A stretch of DNA of 6,536 nucleotides. Source: CAIVAT01 sp964387205 (lineage in GTDB: Bacteria; Bacteroidota; Bacteroidia; Bacteroidales; FEN-979). Under the pieces are notes generated by a model, which was given only the letters and a program-made list of their open reading frames with translations, had not been told where the DNA came from and did not search any database. The stretch is from NCBI GenBank assembly GCA_964387205.1, contig CAYLVY010000172.1:1-6536 (forward strand), written 5' to 3'. This document shows positions 1 to 6,536 of this stretch, in pieces (position 1 is the stretch's first letter; each line of letters opens with the position of its first letter). The position numbers and the translations under genes were made by a program.

Positions 1-32
1 ATTTTTGTAAATTAAACAAAAAATTCCAGACC
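1..32 (+). promoter_or_regulatory. AT-rich leader of the operon with a possible partial -7 box
   Basis: Bases 1-7 read ATTTTTG and fit the last seven positions of the Bacteroidota -7 consensus TAnnTTTG; whether the missing first base is T lies outside the window. A transcript would then start near base 14 and give a leader of about 19 bases. The rest is A-rich, with no Shine-Dalgarno motif before the ATG at 33, which is normal in this phylum. The -33 element cannot be seen, so this is only a candidate. Confidence 0.25.
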
Positions 33-1805
33 ATGAAAAAGAGAGAGAAACCCGGAATATTCATTACATTGCTGATGTTTTTTCTGATCACCCCATTACT
101 GATTATTGTTCCATCCGGGAAGTCAAATGCCCAGATCTGGGAACCTGAAGGAATCAATATGCCCGGGGGATGGAACTCCTGGAACAACCCACCCTTGAAC
201 AACCTGGCGCTGGCCAGCAGCACACAGGTTCCGGGAGGCAGGGTAATAAAGTTTTCCACCGGAATTCAGCGATGGCAAACAATTTTCAGTGTTGCGGAAA
301 CCGGAGCTGATATTGTGGGAGGTAGTTATGCCTGGCTGTTTACCAGCGGCCCGACAGGGAACCCGTGGGGTAATAAATGGGCCAATGTCACCGTAGTCAT
401 GGATACCCTGCAGTTATACACGAAGGAAGGTTCATCCGATAACCAGATCACGGTGGTGAATGGGAAATGGTACACCATGAATTTTGAAGATGCAGGATAT
501 AACGATACGAGGGCAGTTTTTATGGAGACCAGCGCAGAGCCGGTATTATTGGCAACGATATCCCAACCCGGGACTGTGAACCCGGGAGTACCTGTGACAG
601 TGACACTTACACTCAGCGCAACTCCTTCAGCAGAAGAGATTTTCTATTTAAGGTTCTCTGCTGATACATGGGCCAGCAGTACCGCGATTCCGTTCATTAT
701 GACCGGAAACACGGGTACTGCTCAGATTCCCGGACAACCAGCCGATACTACAGTTTCTTATTATGCTTTTTCATCCACTGCCGAGGGATTGAATGACCTG
801 TATGATCTCTATACGATCAGGATGAATAACAATAACGGAACCAATTATAATTATACGGTGACGAATCCATCCCCTGTCATCACTTTTGCCAACCTTCAGT
901 CACCCCCATCCGGTTTGATTGAATCGGGACAATCATTTCTGGTGACCGGTCACGTCCTGATCCCCGGCATCACCGGGCAACCAACGCCGGCACCTGGTCT
1001 CGAAGCCTGGGTTGGCTGGAGCGGAACCAACACGAACCCCAATACCTGGACAAACTGGATTGCAGCCGCCTATAGCGCCCCTTCCTCCTTCTTTGATGTC
1101 TTTTTGGCAAACCTGGGCAGTGCATTAACGGCTGAAGGAACCTGGTATTATGCCACCCGTTACAGGTATAACGGAGGAGATTATGTATATGGAGGTTATT
1201 CTTCGGGTGGTGGTGGATTCTGGGACGGGATCAACAACTTTCCCGGCATTCTGACCATCCTGCCACCTTCTGTGCCGGTCAACAGGTCTATTCAGAACTA
1301 TTCCGTTGAACCGGAGATGAGTGTATGTTTTGACGCCACCCAAACCATTACGGTGGCCGGAGGCGATACCTATTTCAAAGTTTTGGCAGAGGGTTCTGCC
1401 ATTTTAATCGCGGGACAAAAGATCCTGCTGTTGCCCGGAACCGGCGTTGCTCCGGGTGGATATTTCCGTGCCTATATTGCGCCTGGTGGGCCCTATTGCA
1501 ATGCCCCTGCGAAAAGTGTGGCTGTCAACCAAATCGAGGATCGTGCCGGATTCGGGAACCACCCTTCTGCTTCACCTTTCATCTATCCCAATCCCGCCTC
1601 ATCCACTATAACCCTGGTGTGGAATCCATTACAGGAAAATTCTTCATTCAACCTTGTGACCATCCACGGCCGTGTAATAATGACGGAAACACTTCCCATG
1701 TCCAAAGAACATCGGATCGACCTGTCCGGTCTTGAACCCGGAATCTATATTGTAAAACTTGTGACTGGTGACAAGGTTTATACCACAAAACTCATCAAAC
1801 ATTAA
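33..1805 (+). CDS. Secreted multi-module protein with T9SS type A sorting domain, probable alpha-glucan-binding companion of the amylase
   Basis: No catalytic domain is visible. Residues 1-33 form a signal peptide (charged MKKREK start, long hydrophobic core, SNA before the cut), leaving Gln34 as mature N-terminus. Residues 34-165 are a module with MPGGWNSW at 43-50, resembling the WN-W signature of glycogen-binding E-set folds. Residues 175-277 look like a second beta-sandwich, loosely CBM25/26-like (FYLRF..DTW). Residues 283-410 are an aromatic, Gly-rich module ending in YGGYS and GGGFWDG. Residues 418-490, with Cys432 and Cys489, resemble the short beta repeats (3-coathanger type) often found before sorting domains. 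Residues 517-590 are a T9SS type A domain (IYPNPAS, a GxY turn, KLIKH end), so export and surface attachment or release are expected. It shares its N-terminal modules with both downstream genes. Glucan binding is inferred from that sharing; a structural or adhesin role is possible. The start has a proper signal peptide directly behind it. Confidence 0.9.
   Translation: MKKREKPGIFITLLMFFLITPLLIIVPSGKSNAQIWEPEGINMPGGWNSWNNPPLNNLALASSTQVPGGRVIKFSTGIQRWQTIFSVAETGADIVGGSYAWLFTSGPTGNPWGNKWANVTVVMDTLQLYTKEGSSDNQITVVNGKWYTMNFEDAGYNDTRAVFMETSAEPVLLATISQPGTVNPGVPVTVTLTLSATPSAEEIFYLRFSADTWASSTAIPFIMTGNTGTAQIPGQPADTTVSYYAFSSTAEGLNDLYDLYTIRMNNNNGTNYNYTVTNPSPVITFANLQSPPSGLIESGQSFLVTGHVLIPGITGQPTPAPGLEAWVGWSGTNTNPNTWTNWIAAAYSAPSSFFDVFLANLGSALTAEGTWYYATRYRYNGGDYVYGGYSSGGGGFWDGINNFPGILTILPPSVPVNRSIQNYSVEPEMSVCFDATQTITVAGGDTYFKVLAEGSAILIAGQKILLLPGTGVAPGGYFRAYIAPGGPYCNAPAKSVAVNQIEDRAGFGNHPSASPFIYPNPASSTITLVWNPLQENSSFNLVTIHGRVIMTETLPMSKEHRIDLSGLEPGIYIVKLVTGDKVYTTKLIKH
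132..863 (+). repeat. Shared N-terminal two-module unit, copy 1
   Basis: This encodes mature residues 34-277 of the first gene. It aligns end to end with the starts of the next two mature proteins: the QIWEPEG opening, MPGxWNxW, RWQT, the W-N-K/Q-W block, the WYT..(F/W)ED.GY block, and the later D-L-Y/F-TIR block. By hand, the first 136 or so residues are about 70% identical to copy 2. The DNA has diverged at many silent sites, so the duplication is not recent. Confidence 0.85.
879..1262 (+). repeat. Second shared module (aromatic/Gly-rich), copy 1
   Basis: This encodes residues 283-410 of the first gene. It matches the second gene at ITFANLQ, the GITGQ segment, the NTNP..W.NWI segment, the WYYA.RY.Y segment and the closing YGGYS...GGGFWDG. 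It is absent from the amylase gene. I recall similar modules in other secreted Bacteroidota proteins but cannot name a family. Confidence 0.8.
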
Positions 1806-1822
1806 ACCAATACACTCCTTAT

Positions 1823-3307
1823 ATGAAAACGATTTTAGACCTCAGAAGTTATCGCACAGCATCGGCCACGGCACTTTTTGCTTTTTTCCTTATTGCCGGA
1901 TTGCTGACCACGACACCCGGCAGGACCCAGATATATGAACCGGAAGGGCTCAATATGCCCGGTGCCTGGAACGGATGGACCAATCCCCCATCCAATAACC
2001 TTGCATTAGCGAGCAGTACTCAGGTAACAGACGGTAAGATAGTGAAAATTTCTACCGGCATAAACCGGTGGCAAACCATCCTTCAAGTTGCCATCACAGG
2101 AGGCGACCTGACTGAAGGCACCTATGAATGGCTCTTTACAAGCGGTCCTGCCAGCAATGCCTTTCAAAACAAATGGGCAGGGGTGACGGTTGTTACCGAC
2201 TCCCTGCAGACGTACACTAAGGAGGGCTCTGCCAATAACTCCATCACCCTGGAAAACGGGAAGTGGTACACCATGAACTGGGAAGATATCGGCTATGCCG
2301 ACACCCGTGCCATCTTCATGAAAACCAGTGGTGCACCCGTCCATATCATTTCGGTCTCTGTTCCCGGTGCCGTTATCCCTGTGGCCCCTGTTGCTATAGA
2401 TATGTGGCTTGATCATTCCGCATCGCCGGAAGAGAGAATATATATCAGATACACCACCGACGGATGGGCTACGTCAGCCGTATCGGAAGCCACTATTACC
2501 GGAATAACGGCCGTTGCTACCATTCCCGTCTTTCCCGAAGGGACCGTGGTTTCCTACTATGCACTCACCACTACCAAAGCAGGATTGGCATCTGATTTCG
2601 ATCTGTATACCATTCACCTGAACAATAACGAAGGCGCCAATTATACCTATACCGTTAGTCCGGCCACTCCTACCATTACCTTTGCCAATCTCCAGTGGCC
2701 CGGAGCAGGATCGATTACCCCTTCCTCCAGTTTCGATGTTTACGGACAGGTGTATATCCAGGGTATCACCGGACAAGGGACACTACCCGCGGGACTTCTC
2801 GCCTGGCTCGGATACAGCACGGAAAACACCAACCCCACAGGATGGGACAACTGGATCGATGCAACTTATAATGCATCTGCGGGAAATAACGACGAATTTA
2901 AAGCCAACCTCGGAATCGTCCTGCCACAGACCGGAAGATATTACTATGCCTTCCGCTATAAATACGACATAGGTCCCTTTCTTTACGGTGGATATTCGGA
3001 AACCGGAGGAGGATTCTGGGACGGAGAGGTGAATATCTCCGGCGTTCTGGACGTCATTACAGGATTGGAGGAAAATTCTGCCGGATCTATCCGCATCTAC
3101 CCCAACCCGGCATCAGATCTGGTTTGGTTTGACCTTTCAGACAAAGCCAGAATAACATTCATCGACGCCAGGGGTGTTGTGCTTAAGGATCTGGTTTTGC
3201 CATCGGGACAACACCAACTGAGTATCAAGGATCTCCATACCGGTGCCTTTCTGATAAAAATCACCGGGGATCGAACATCAACCTGCCGCACCATCATCAA
3301 ACTGTAA
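1823..3307 (+). CDS. Secreted multi-module protein with T9SS type A sorting domain, paralogue of the preceding gene
   Basis: This is a shorter paralogue of the gene upstream, also without a catalytic domain. The signal peptide spans about residues 1-35 (Arg-containing n-region, core around 15-30). Alignment with its paralogues puts the mature start at Gln36, after GRT; a cut after Gly33 is an alternative. The modules are: 36-168 with MPGAWNGW at 45-52; about 178-278 with IYIRYTTDGW, loosely CBM25/26-like; 285-412, the Gly/aromatic module ending in GGGFWDG; then a short linker and a T9SS type A sorting domain at 423-494 (IRIYPNPAS, ending TIIKL). The Cys-containing beta segment that precedes the sorting domain in gene 1 is missing. 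The gene starts 17 bases after gene 1 and stops 3 bases before the amylase start, so co-transcription is very likely. No Shine-Dalgarno motif is seen in the 17-base gap. A surface alpha-glucan-binding role is inferred from its modules and neighbours, not shown. Confidence 0.9.
   Translation: MKTILDLRSYRTASATALFAFFLIAGLLTTTPGRTQIYEPEGLNMPGAWNGWTNPPSNNLALASSTQVTDGKIVKISTGINRWQTILQVAITGGDLTEGTYEWLFTSGPASNAFQNKWAGVTVVTDSLQTYTKEGSANNSITLENGKWYTMNWEDIGYADTRAIFMKTSGAPVHIISVSVPGAVIPVAPVAIDMWLDHSASPEERIYIRYTTDGWATSAVSEATITGITAVATIPVFPEGTVVSYYALTTTKAGLASDFDLYTIHLNNNEGANYTYTVSPATPTITFANLQWPGAGSITPSSSFDVYGQVYIQGITGQGTLPAGLLAWLGYSTENTNPTGWDNWIDATYNASAGNNDEFKANLGIVLPQTGRYYYAFRYKYDIGPFLYGGYSETGGGFWDGEVNISGVLDVITGLEENSAGSIRIYPNPASDLVWFDLSDKARITFIDARGVVLKDLVLPSGQHQLSIKDLHTGAFLIKITGDRTSTCRTIIKL
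1928..2656 (+). repeat. Shared N-terminal two-module unit, copy 2
   Basis: This encodes residues 36-278 of the second gene and is closest to copy 1. The longest block of unchanged protein includes NNLALASSTQV, a loop that is different and shorter in copy 3. An identical DNA run around the WYTMN codons (tggtacaccatgaa) occurs in copies 1 and 2. Confidence 0.85.
2675..3058 (+). repeat. Second shared module (aromatic/Gly-rich), copy 2
   Basis: This encodes residues 285-412 of the second gene and pairs with the first gene's residues 283-410 with almost no length change. It runs straight into the linker before the sorting domain, so the module boundary on the C-terminal side is well defined. Confidence 0.8.
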
Positions 3308-3310
3308 TAT

Positions 3311-6300
3311 ATGAAAAAAAGGATTTATGGAATGTTGATAATGGTTGTAATCCAGGCAACTATCCTTCAGGCCCAGATTTATGAACCAGACGGTGTGCGA
3401 ATGCCAGGCGACTGGAACGGGTGGGCCAACAATACCGGCATGGGGGGCGTTTTCGACCTGCAAAAGATTCGGACGGGCAACCCCAGGTGGCAAACTACCT
3501 TTCAGCATACCGGGGCCACGGGCAGTGCGGAATTCAAATTTGTCAGTACCGGATTCGGCGATCCATGGGGCAACCAATGGGCAGGAAATACTGCCATAAC
3601 GGTCGACGGAATATCAGAACTGACATATGGTACCCCGAGCGATCCGAACAACAAGGTTAACCTTCAGCAAAACCATTGGTACACCGTAACTTTTGAAGAT
3701 AAAGGCTACACCGGCACTCGGCTAGTGTTCATGCAAACCACCGCAGAGCCGGTCATGATCGCCACCGTGATACAGCAACCACTTCTGGTTTCGGGGCCTG
3801 AGCCGGTCAATGTGTCCGTTCAGTTATCGGCGAACCCCTCTCCGGAAGAAAAATTCTATCTCAGATACACCCTCAACGCATGGAACGAATCGTTCCAGGT
3901 TCCGGTTACCATGACCGGTAACTCCGGAACAGCAGTTATTCCGCCATATCCGAATGATACCACGGTTGAGTATTACATCTATTCTACCGTTATCAACGAT
4001 CCGCAGCACGATTTCGATCTCTTCACCATACGCCTGAAAAACAATGAGGGATTGAACTATAGTTACACTGTCGGCGAAACAATCACCTGCGGAAATAGCT
4101 TAAACCTGATCTCCACCGAGCCGGCTTTCCCTCAGGAAAACATCCCGCTGAATCTCTATTTTAATGCCGAATTCGGCAACGGAGGGCTGTTCAACTATAC
4201 CGGAGATGTGTATGCCCACACAGGTGTCATCACCAATCTCAGCACTTCAGGTTCCGACTGGAAATATGTCAAAACCGAGTGGGGACAAAATACGCCGGAG
4301 ACCAAACTGACCAGGCTTGAGCCTAATCTGTACAGCCTTCAGATCAACAATATCAGGCAATATTATGGCATTCCCGCTGCAGAACAAATTAAAAAACTTG
4401 CATTCGTCTTCCGTGGCGGAATGCCCTACTCCACCGGAAATTACCCGGAACACAAGAATGCCGACGGAACTGATATATTCATAGAAATATATATTCCTTC
4501 CCTGAGGGTCAGGATACTGAACCCATCGTCGCGCGATCCTCTTGCCAGTCCGGACCAGATAGTGCCGGTTTGTGTCGAAGCCATTCAGAATCAAAACATC
4601 AGCATTTATCTCGATAACCTGTTGCTGAAGACCGAAACTACCTCTTCATTGGCTTATCCACTTGTATTACAAGGTTTTTCGCCAGGCACTTACTGGGTCA
4701 AAGCAGTGGCTGAGGGTGAAAGCGGTAAAGCCAGAGATTCGGTCAGCATCTACCTTCGCGGCCCGGTGGTGACAGAAGCACTGCCTGCCGGTGTGGGCAG
4801 CGGGATCAACTACATCGACCAGAATACGGTTACGCTGGTTTTGCATGATCCCGCCGGGCTGAAAAACTTCGCTTTCGCGACCGGAGAGTACAGCAATTGG
4901 TTGCCCAACGACCAAAACTACATGAAACGCACCCCTGACGGCCACTACTTCTGGGTCACCCTCACCGGACTTGTTAGTCAGAAAGAGTATGCCTACCAAT
5001 ACTATATCGATGGCAAACTTAAAGTAGCCGACCCTTTCTGCGACAAGATTCTTGATCCGTGGAACGATCGCTGGATCCCGAAATACAACTATCCCAACCT
5101 CAAATCCTATCCTTTCGACAAAACTTCCGGAACGGTCAGTGTTTTTCAAACCAATCAGACTCCCTACACCTGGGAAATCACCGGTTTTACGCCTCCTGCC
5201 CTTAACGAAACGCAGCAGGACCTGATGATCTATGAGCTGTTGCTTCGTGATTTCACCGATTCCAGCAGTATTGTGAGCGCAATGGGAAAACTCGATTATC
5301 TGAACAGTCTGGGTGTTAATGCCATTGAACTGATGCCGGTCAACGATTTCGACGGGAACGACAGCTGGGGTTACGGCCCCAATTTTTTCTTCGCACCGGA
5401 TAAATACTACGGAAAGAAGCAGGATTATAAAAAGTTCATTGATGAATGTCACAAACGTGGAATTGCCGTTATTCTGGACCTGGTGATGAACCATTGCTTC
5501 GGGCAATCTCCCATGGCGTTAATGTATTTTGACCCTGCCACCGGTTCAGGCCAGCCTTTGCCTCAAAATCCATGGCTCAACACGCAGGCGCCCCATCCGC
5601 TCAGTGTAGGATATGACTTCAACCACGAAAGCCCCTATACCCGCGATTTTTTTAAGAAAGTGCTGCAATACTGGCTTACTGAGTATAATGTGGATGGCTT
5701 CAGGTTTGATCTCTCCAAAGGGCTCACCCAGAAATACACAGGGAGCGACCTGGCAGCCTGGAGCCTTTACGACCAGGGGCGGATCAATATCCTGAACGAT
5801 TACTACCAGCACATCAAATCGGTTAAACCGAATGCCTATGTGATCCTTGAGCATTTCGCTGAAAACAACGAGGAGGTTTCTCTGGCCAATGCCGGCATGA
5901 TGCTGTGGAGTGCCATGCACAACCAATATAAGCAAACCGGCATCGGATGGCCATCGAATTCGGATCTTTCCCGGGCCTATCATGGCAACCGCGGATTCAC
6001 CTATCCCAACCTGATCGATTATATGGAAAACCATGATGAGGAACGGATCATGTACGAAGCCCTTGCCTATGGAAATTCGACCGGAGGATATAATCTCAAG
6101 GATACTGCCACCGCCCTGCATCATCAGCAGATGGCCGCCGTGCTGATGATGGGTATTCCGGGGCCAAAAATGGTCTGGCAGTTTGGTGAACTGGGTTATG
6201 ATTACTCCATTATGTTCAATGGAGGCCGGACATCGCGAAAACCACCCCGTTGGGATTATTTAGGACAACCGGAACGGCAGAAATTATACCACACCTACAG

Positions 6301-6536
6301 TGCCATGGCAAAACTCAGGAAACGGGATGCATTTCGTTTCGGAAATTTTACCGGTGACCTGAGCGGCGCCGGAAAAAGAATGTGGATTGCGCACAGCAGC
6401 ATGAATGTGGTCATCGCCGCCAACATGGATGTCTCCGGATTCAGTATGACTCCGGGATTTCAGCATGCAGGCAACTGGTTTGATTATTTCTCCGGTGAAA
6501 CCGTCAATATCACCGACCCCGCGGGCCACTCGTTCA
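3311..6536 (+). CDS. Secreted alpha-amylase-family glycoside hydrolase (GH13), 3' end cut by the window
   Basis: Open to the right edge (1075 codons visible). GH13 enzymes cleave or transfer alpha-glucosidic bonds in starch- or glycogen-like glucans by a retaining mechanism. Signal peptide 1-21 (MKKR start, LQA before the cut), mature Gln22. Residues 22-255 are the module pair shared with both upstream genes (MPGDWNGW at 31-38). Residues 258-395 are a module I recall ahead of GH13 in other Bacteroidota amylases (GNGGL, VYAHTGV, LAFVFR), possibly DUF4961. Residues 398-483 look Ig-like. Residues 498-590 are a CBM48-like E-set. The GH13 barrel starts near 637. Motif I is DLVMNH (723-728), motif II GFRFD with nucleophile Asp800, motif III with acid/base Glu847, and motif IV ENHD with Asp909. 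All catalytic residues are intact. MPVNDFDGNDSWGYGPN follows from 675. The C-terminal beta domain begins near 1020 and is cut off; a T9SS tail beyond the edge is expected but unseen. The exact specificity (alpha-amylase, neopullulanase or pullulanase type) cannot be settled here. The ATG lies 3 bases after the previous stop, suggesting coupled translation. Confidence 0.93.
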   Translation, partial: MKKRIYGMLIMVVIQATILQAQIYEPDGVRMPGDWNGWANNTGMGGVFDLQKIRTGNPRWQTTFQHTGATGSAEFKFVSTGFGDPWGNQWAGNTAITVDGISELTYGTPSDPNNKVNLQQNHWYTVTFEDKGYTGTRLVFMQTTAEPVMIATVIQQPLLVSGPEPVNVSVQLSANPSPEEKFYLRYTLNAWNESFQVPVTMTGNSGTAVIPPYPNDTTVEYYIYSTVINDPQHDFDLFTIRLKNNEGLNYSYTVGETITCGNSLNLISTEPAFPQENIPLNLYFNAEFGNGGLFNYTGDVYAHTGVITNLSTSGSDWKYVKTEWGQNTPETKLTRLEPNLYSLQINNIRQYYGIPAAEQIKKLAFVFRGGMPYSTGNYPEHKNADGTDIFIEIYIPSLRVRILNPSSRDPLASPDQIVPVCVEAIQNQNISIYLDNLLLKTETTSSLAYPLVLQGFSPGTYWVKAVAEGESGKARDSVSIYLRGPVVTEALPAGVGSGINYIDQNTVTLVLHDPAGLKNFAFATGEYSNWLPNDQNYMKRTPDGHYFWVTLTGLVSQKEYAYQYYIDGKLKVADPFCDKILDPWNDRWIPKYNYPNLKSYPFDKTSGTVSVFQTNQTPYTWEITGFTPPALNETQQDLMIYELLLRDFTDSSSIVSAMGKLDYLNSLGVNAIELMPVNDFDGNDSWGYGPNFFFAPDKYYGKKQDYKKFIDECHKRGIAVILDLVMNHCFGQSPMALMYFDPATGSGQPLPQNPWLNTQAPHPLSVGYDFNHESPYTRDFFKKVLQYWLTEYNVDGFRFDLSKGLTQKYTGSDLAAWSLYDQGRINILNDYYQHIKSVKPNAYVILEHFAENNEEVSLANAGMMLWSAMHNQYKQTGIGWPSNSDLSRAYHGNRGFTYPNLIDYMENHDEERIMYEALAYGNSTGGYNLKDTATALHHQQMAAVLMMGIPGPKMVWQFGELGYDYSIMFNGGRTSRKPPRWDYLGQPERQKLYHTYSAMAKLRKRDAFRFGNFTGDLSGAGKRMWIAHSSMNVVIAANMDVSGFSMTPGFQHAGNWFDYFSGETVNITDPAGHSF
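3374..4072 (+). repeat. Shared N-terminal two-module unit, copy 3, fused to the GH13 enzyme
   Basis: This encodes residues 22-254 of the amylase. It is the most diverged copy: between the WNxW motif and RWQT it is 9 residues shorter than copy 1 (20 versus 29 residues). It keeps QIYEPDG, MPGDWNGW, RWQT, WGNQW, HWYT, FEDKGY, the FYLRYTLNAW strand and DFDLFTIRL. Its presence on the enzyme is the main clue to the role of the two upstream proteins. Confidence 0.8.

Noticed and set aside
1806..1822. Separate promoter or terminator in the gap between genes 1 and 2
   Set aside because: Only 17 bases, with no inverted repeat and no TAnnTTTG box. The CTCCTT in it has anti-Shine-Dalgarno polarity and is not a ribosome binding site.
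2006..2416. Minus-strand open frame within gene 2
   Set aside because: The plus strand there encodes a module conserved in three proteins; the minus-strand reading is not conserved at the matching places of genes 1 and 3.
33..3307. Genes 1 and 2 as broken remnants of duplicated amylases
   Set aside because: Both have intact signal peptides, uninterrupted frames and complete T9SS sorting domains at their ends, so they look like finished proteins.
4667..5506. Long open frame on the minus strand (279 codons) opposite the amylase
   Set aside because: It lies wholly antisense to the CBM48-like and early GH13 region, whose plus-strand translation carries clear family motifs. The minus-strand protein shows no recognisable domain, so it is a coding shadow.
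5546..6124. Second minus-strand open frame (192 codons) opposite the GH13 core
   Set aside because: It is antisense to catalytic motifs II, III and IV. Its sequence has no family features and it has no sensible upstream region.
1..6536. CRISPR array, tRNA/rRNA genes, insertion sequence or phage signals
   Set aside because: The window is almost fully occupied by three protein genes, and I saw no short regular repeats, RNA-like folds, transposase motifs or terminal inverted repeats.

Overview
The window looks like a piece of a Bacteroidota chromosome, probably from the Bacteroidales/Marinilabiliales side or a related environmental lineage. The reasons are C-terminal type A sorting domains of the type IX secretion system (T9SS) on two proteins, signal peptides followed directly by Gln, no Shine-Dalgarno sequences before any start, and a GH13 amylase of a type familiar from this phylum. 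Base composition is near balanced. The species cannot be named from this sequence.

Layout: three genes lie head to tail on the + strand and fill almost everything. Gene 1 (33-1805, 590 aa) and gene 2 (1823-3307, 494 aa) are secreted, non-catalytic, multi-module proteins, each ending in a T9SS sorting domain. Gene 3 (3311 to beyond the right edge, 1075 codons visible) is a large secreted alpha-amylase-family enzyme with all four classical GH13 motifs and all three catalytic acids. The gaps are 17 and 3 bases with no terminator, so the genes are very likely one operon. Only 32 AT-rich bases precede gene 1; they may hold the end of a Bacteroidota promoter. No RNA genes, mobile elements or CRISPR arrays were seen, and there is no gene-free stretch over 300 bases.

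How they may work together: all three mature proteins begin with the same roughly 240-residue pair of modules, opening with Q-I-(W/Y)-E-P and an MPGxWNxW motif that resembles glycogen/starch-binding E-set domains. Genes 1 and 2 add a second shared aromatic- and glycine-rich module. Gene 3 instead adds a Bacteroidota amylase-type module, an Ig-like domain, a CBM48-like domain and the GH13 barrel. The simplest reading is an exported alpha-glucan-degrading set: one enzyme plus two enzyme-free surface proteins carrying the enzyme's own N-terminal module, perhaps to hold starch or glycogen at the cell surface. The enzyme assignment is strong. The binding role of genes 1 and 2 is inference.
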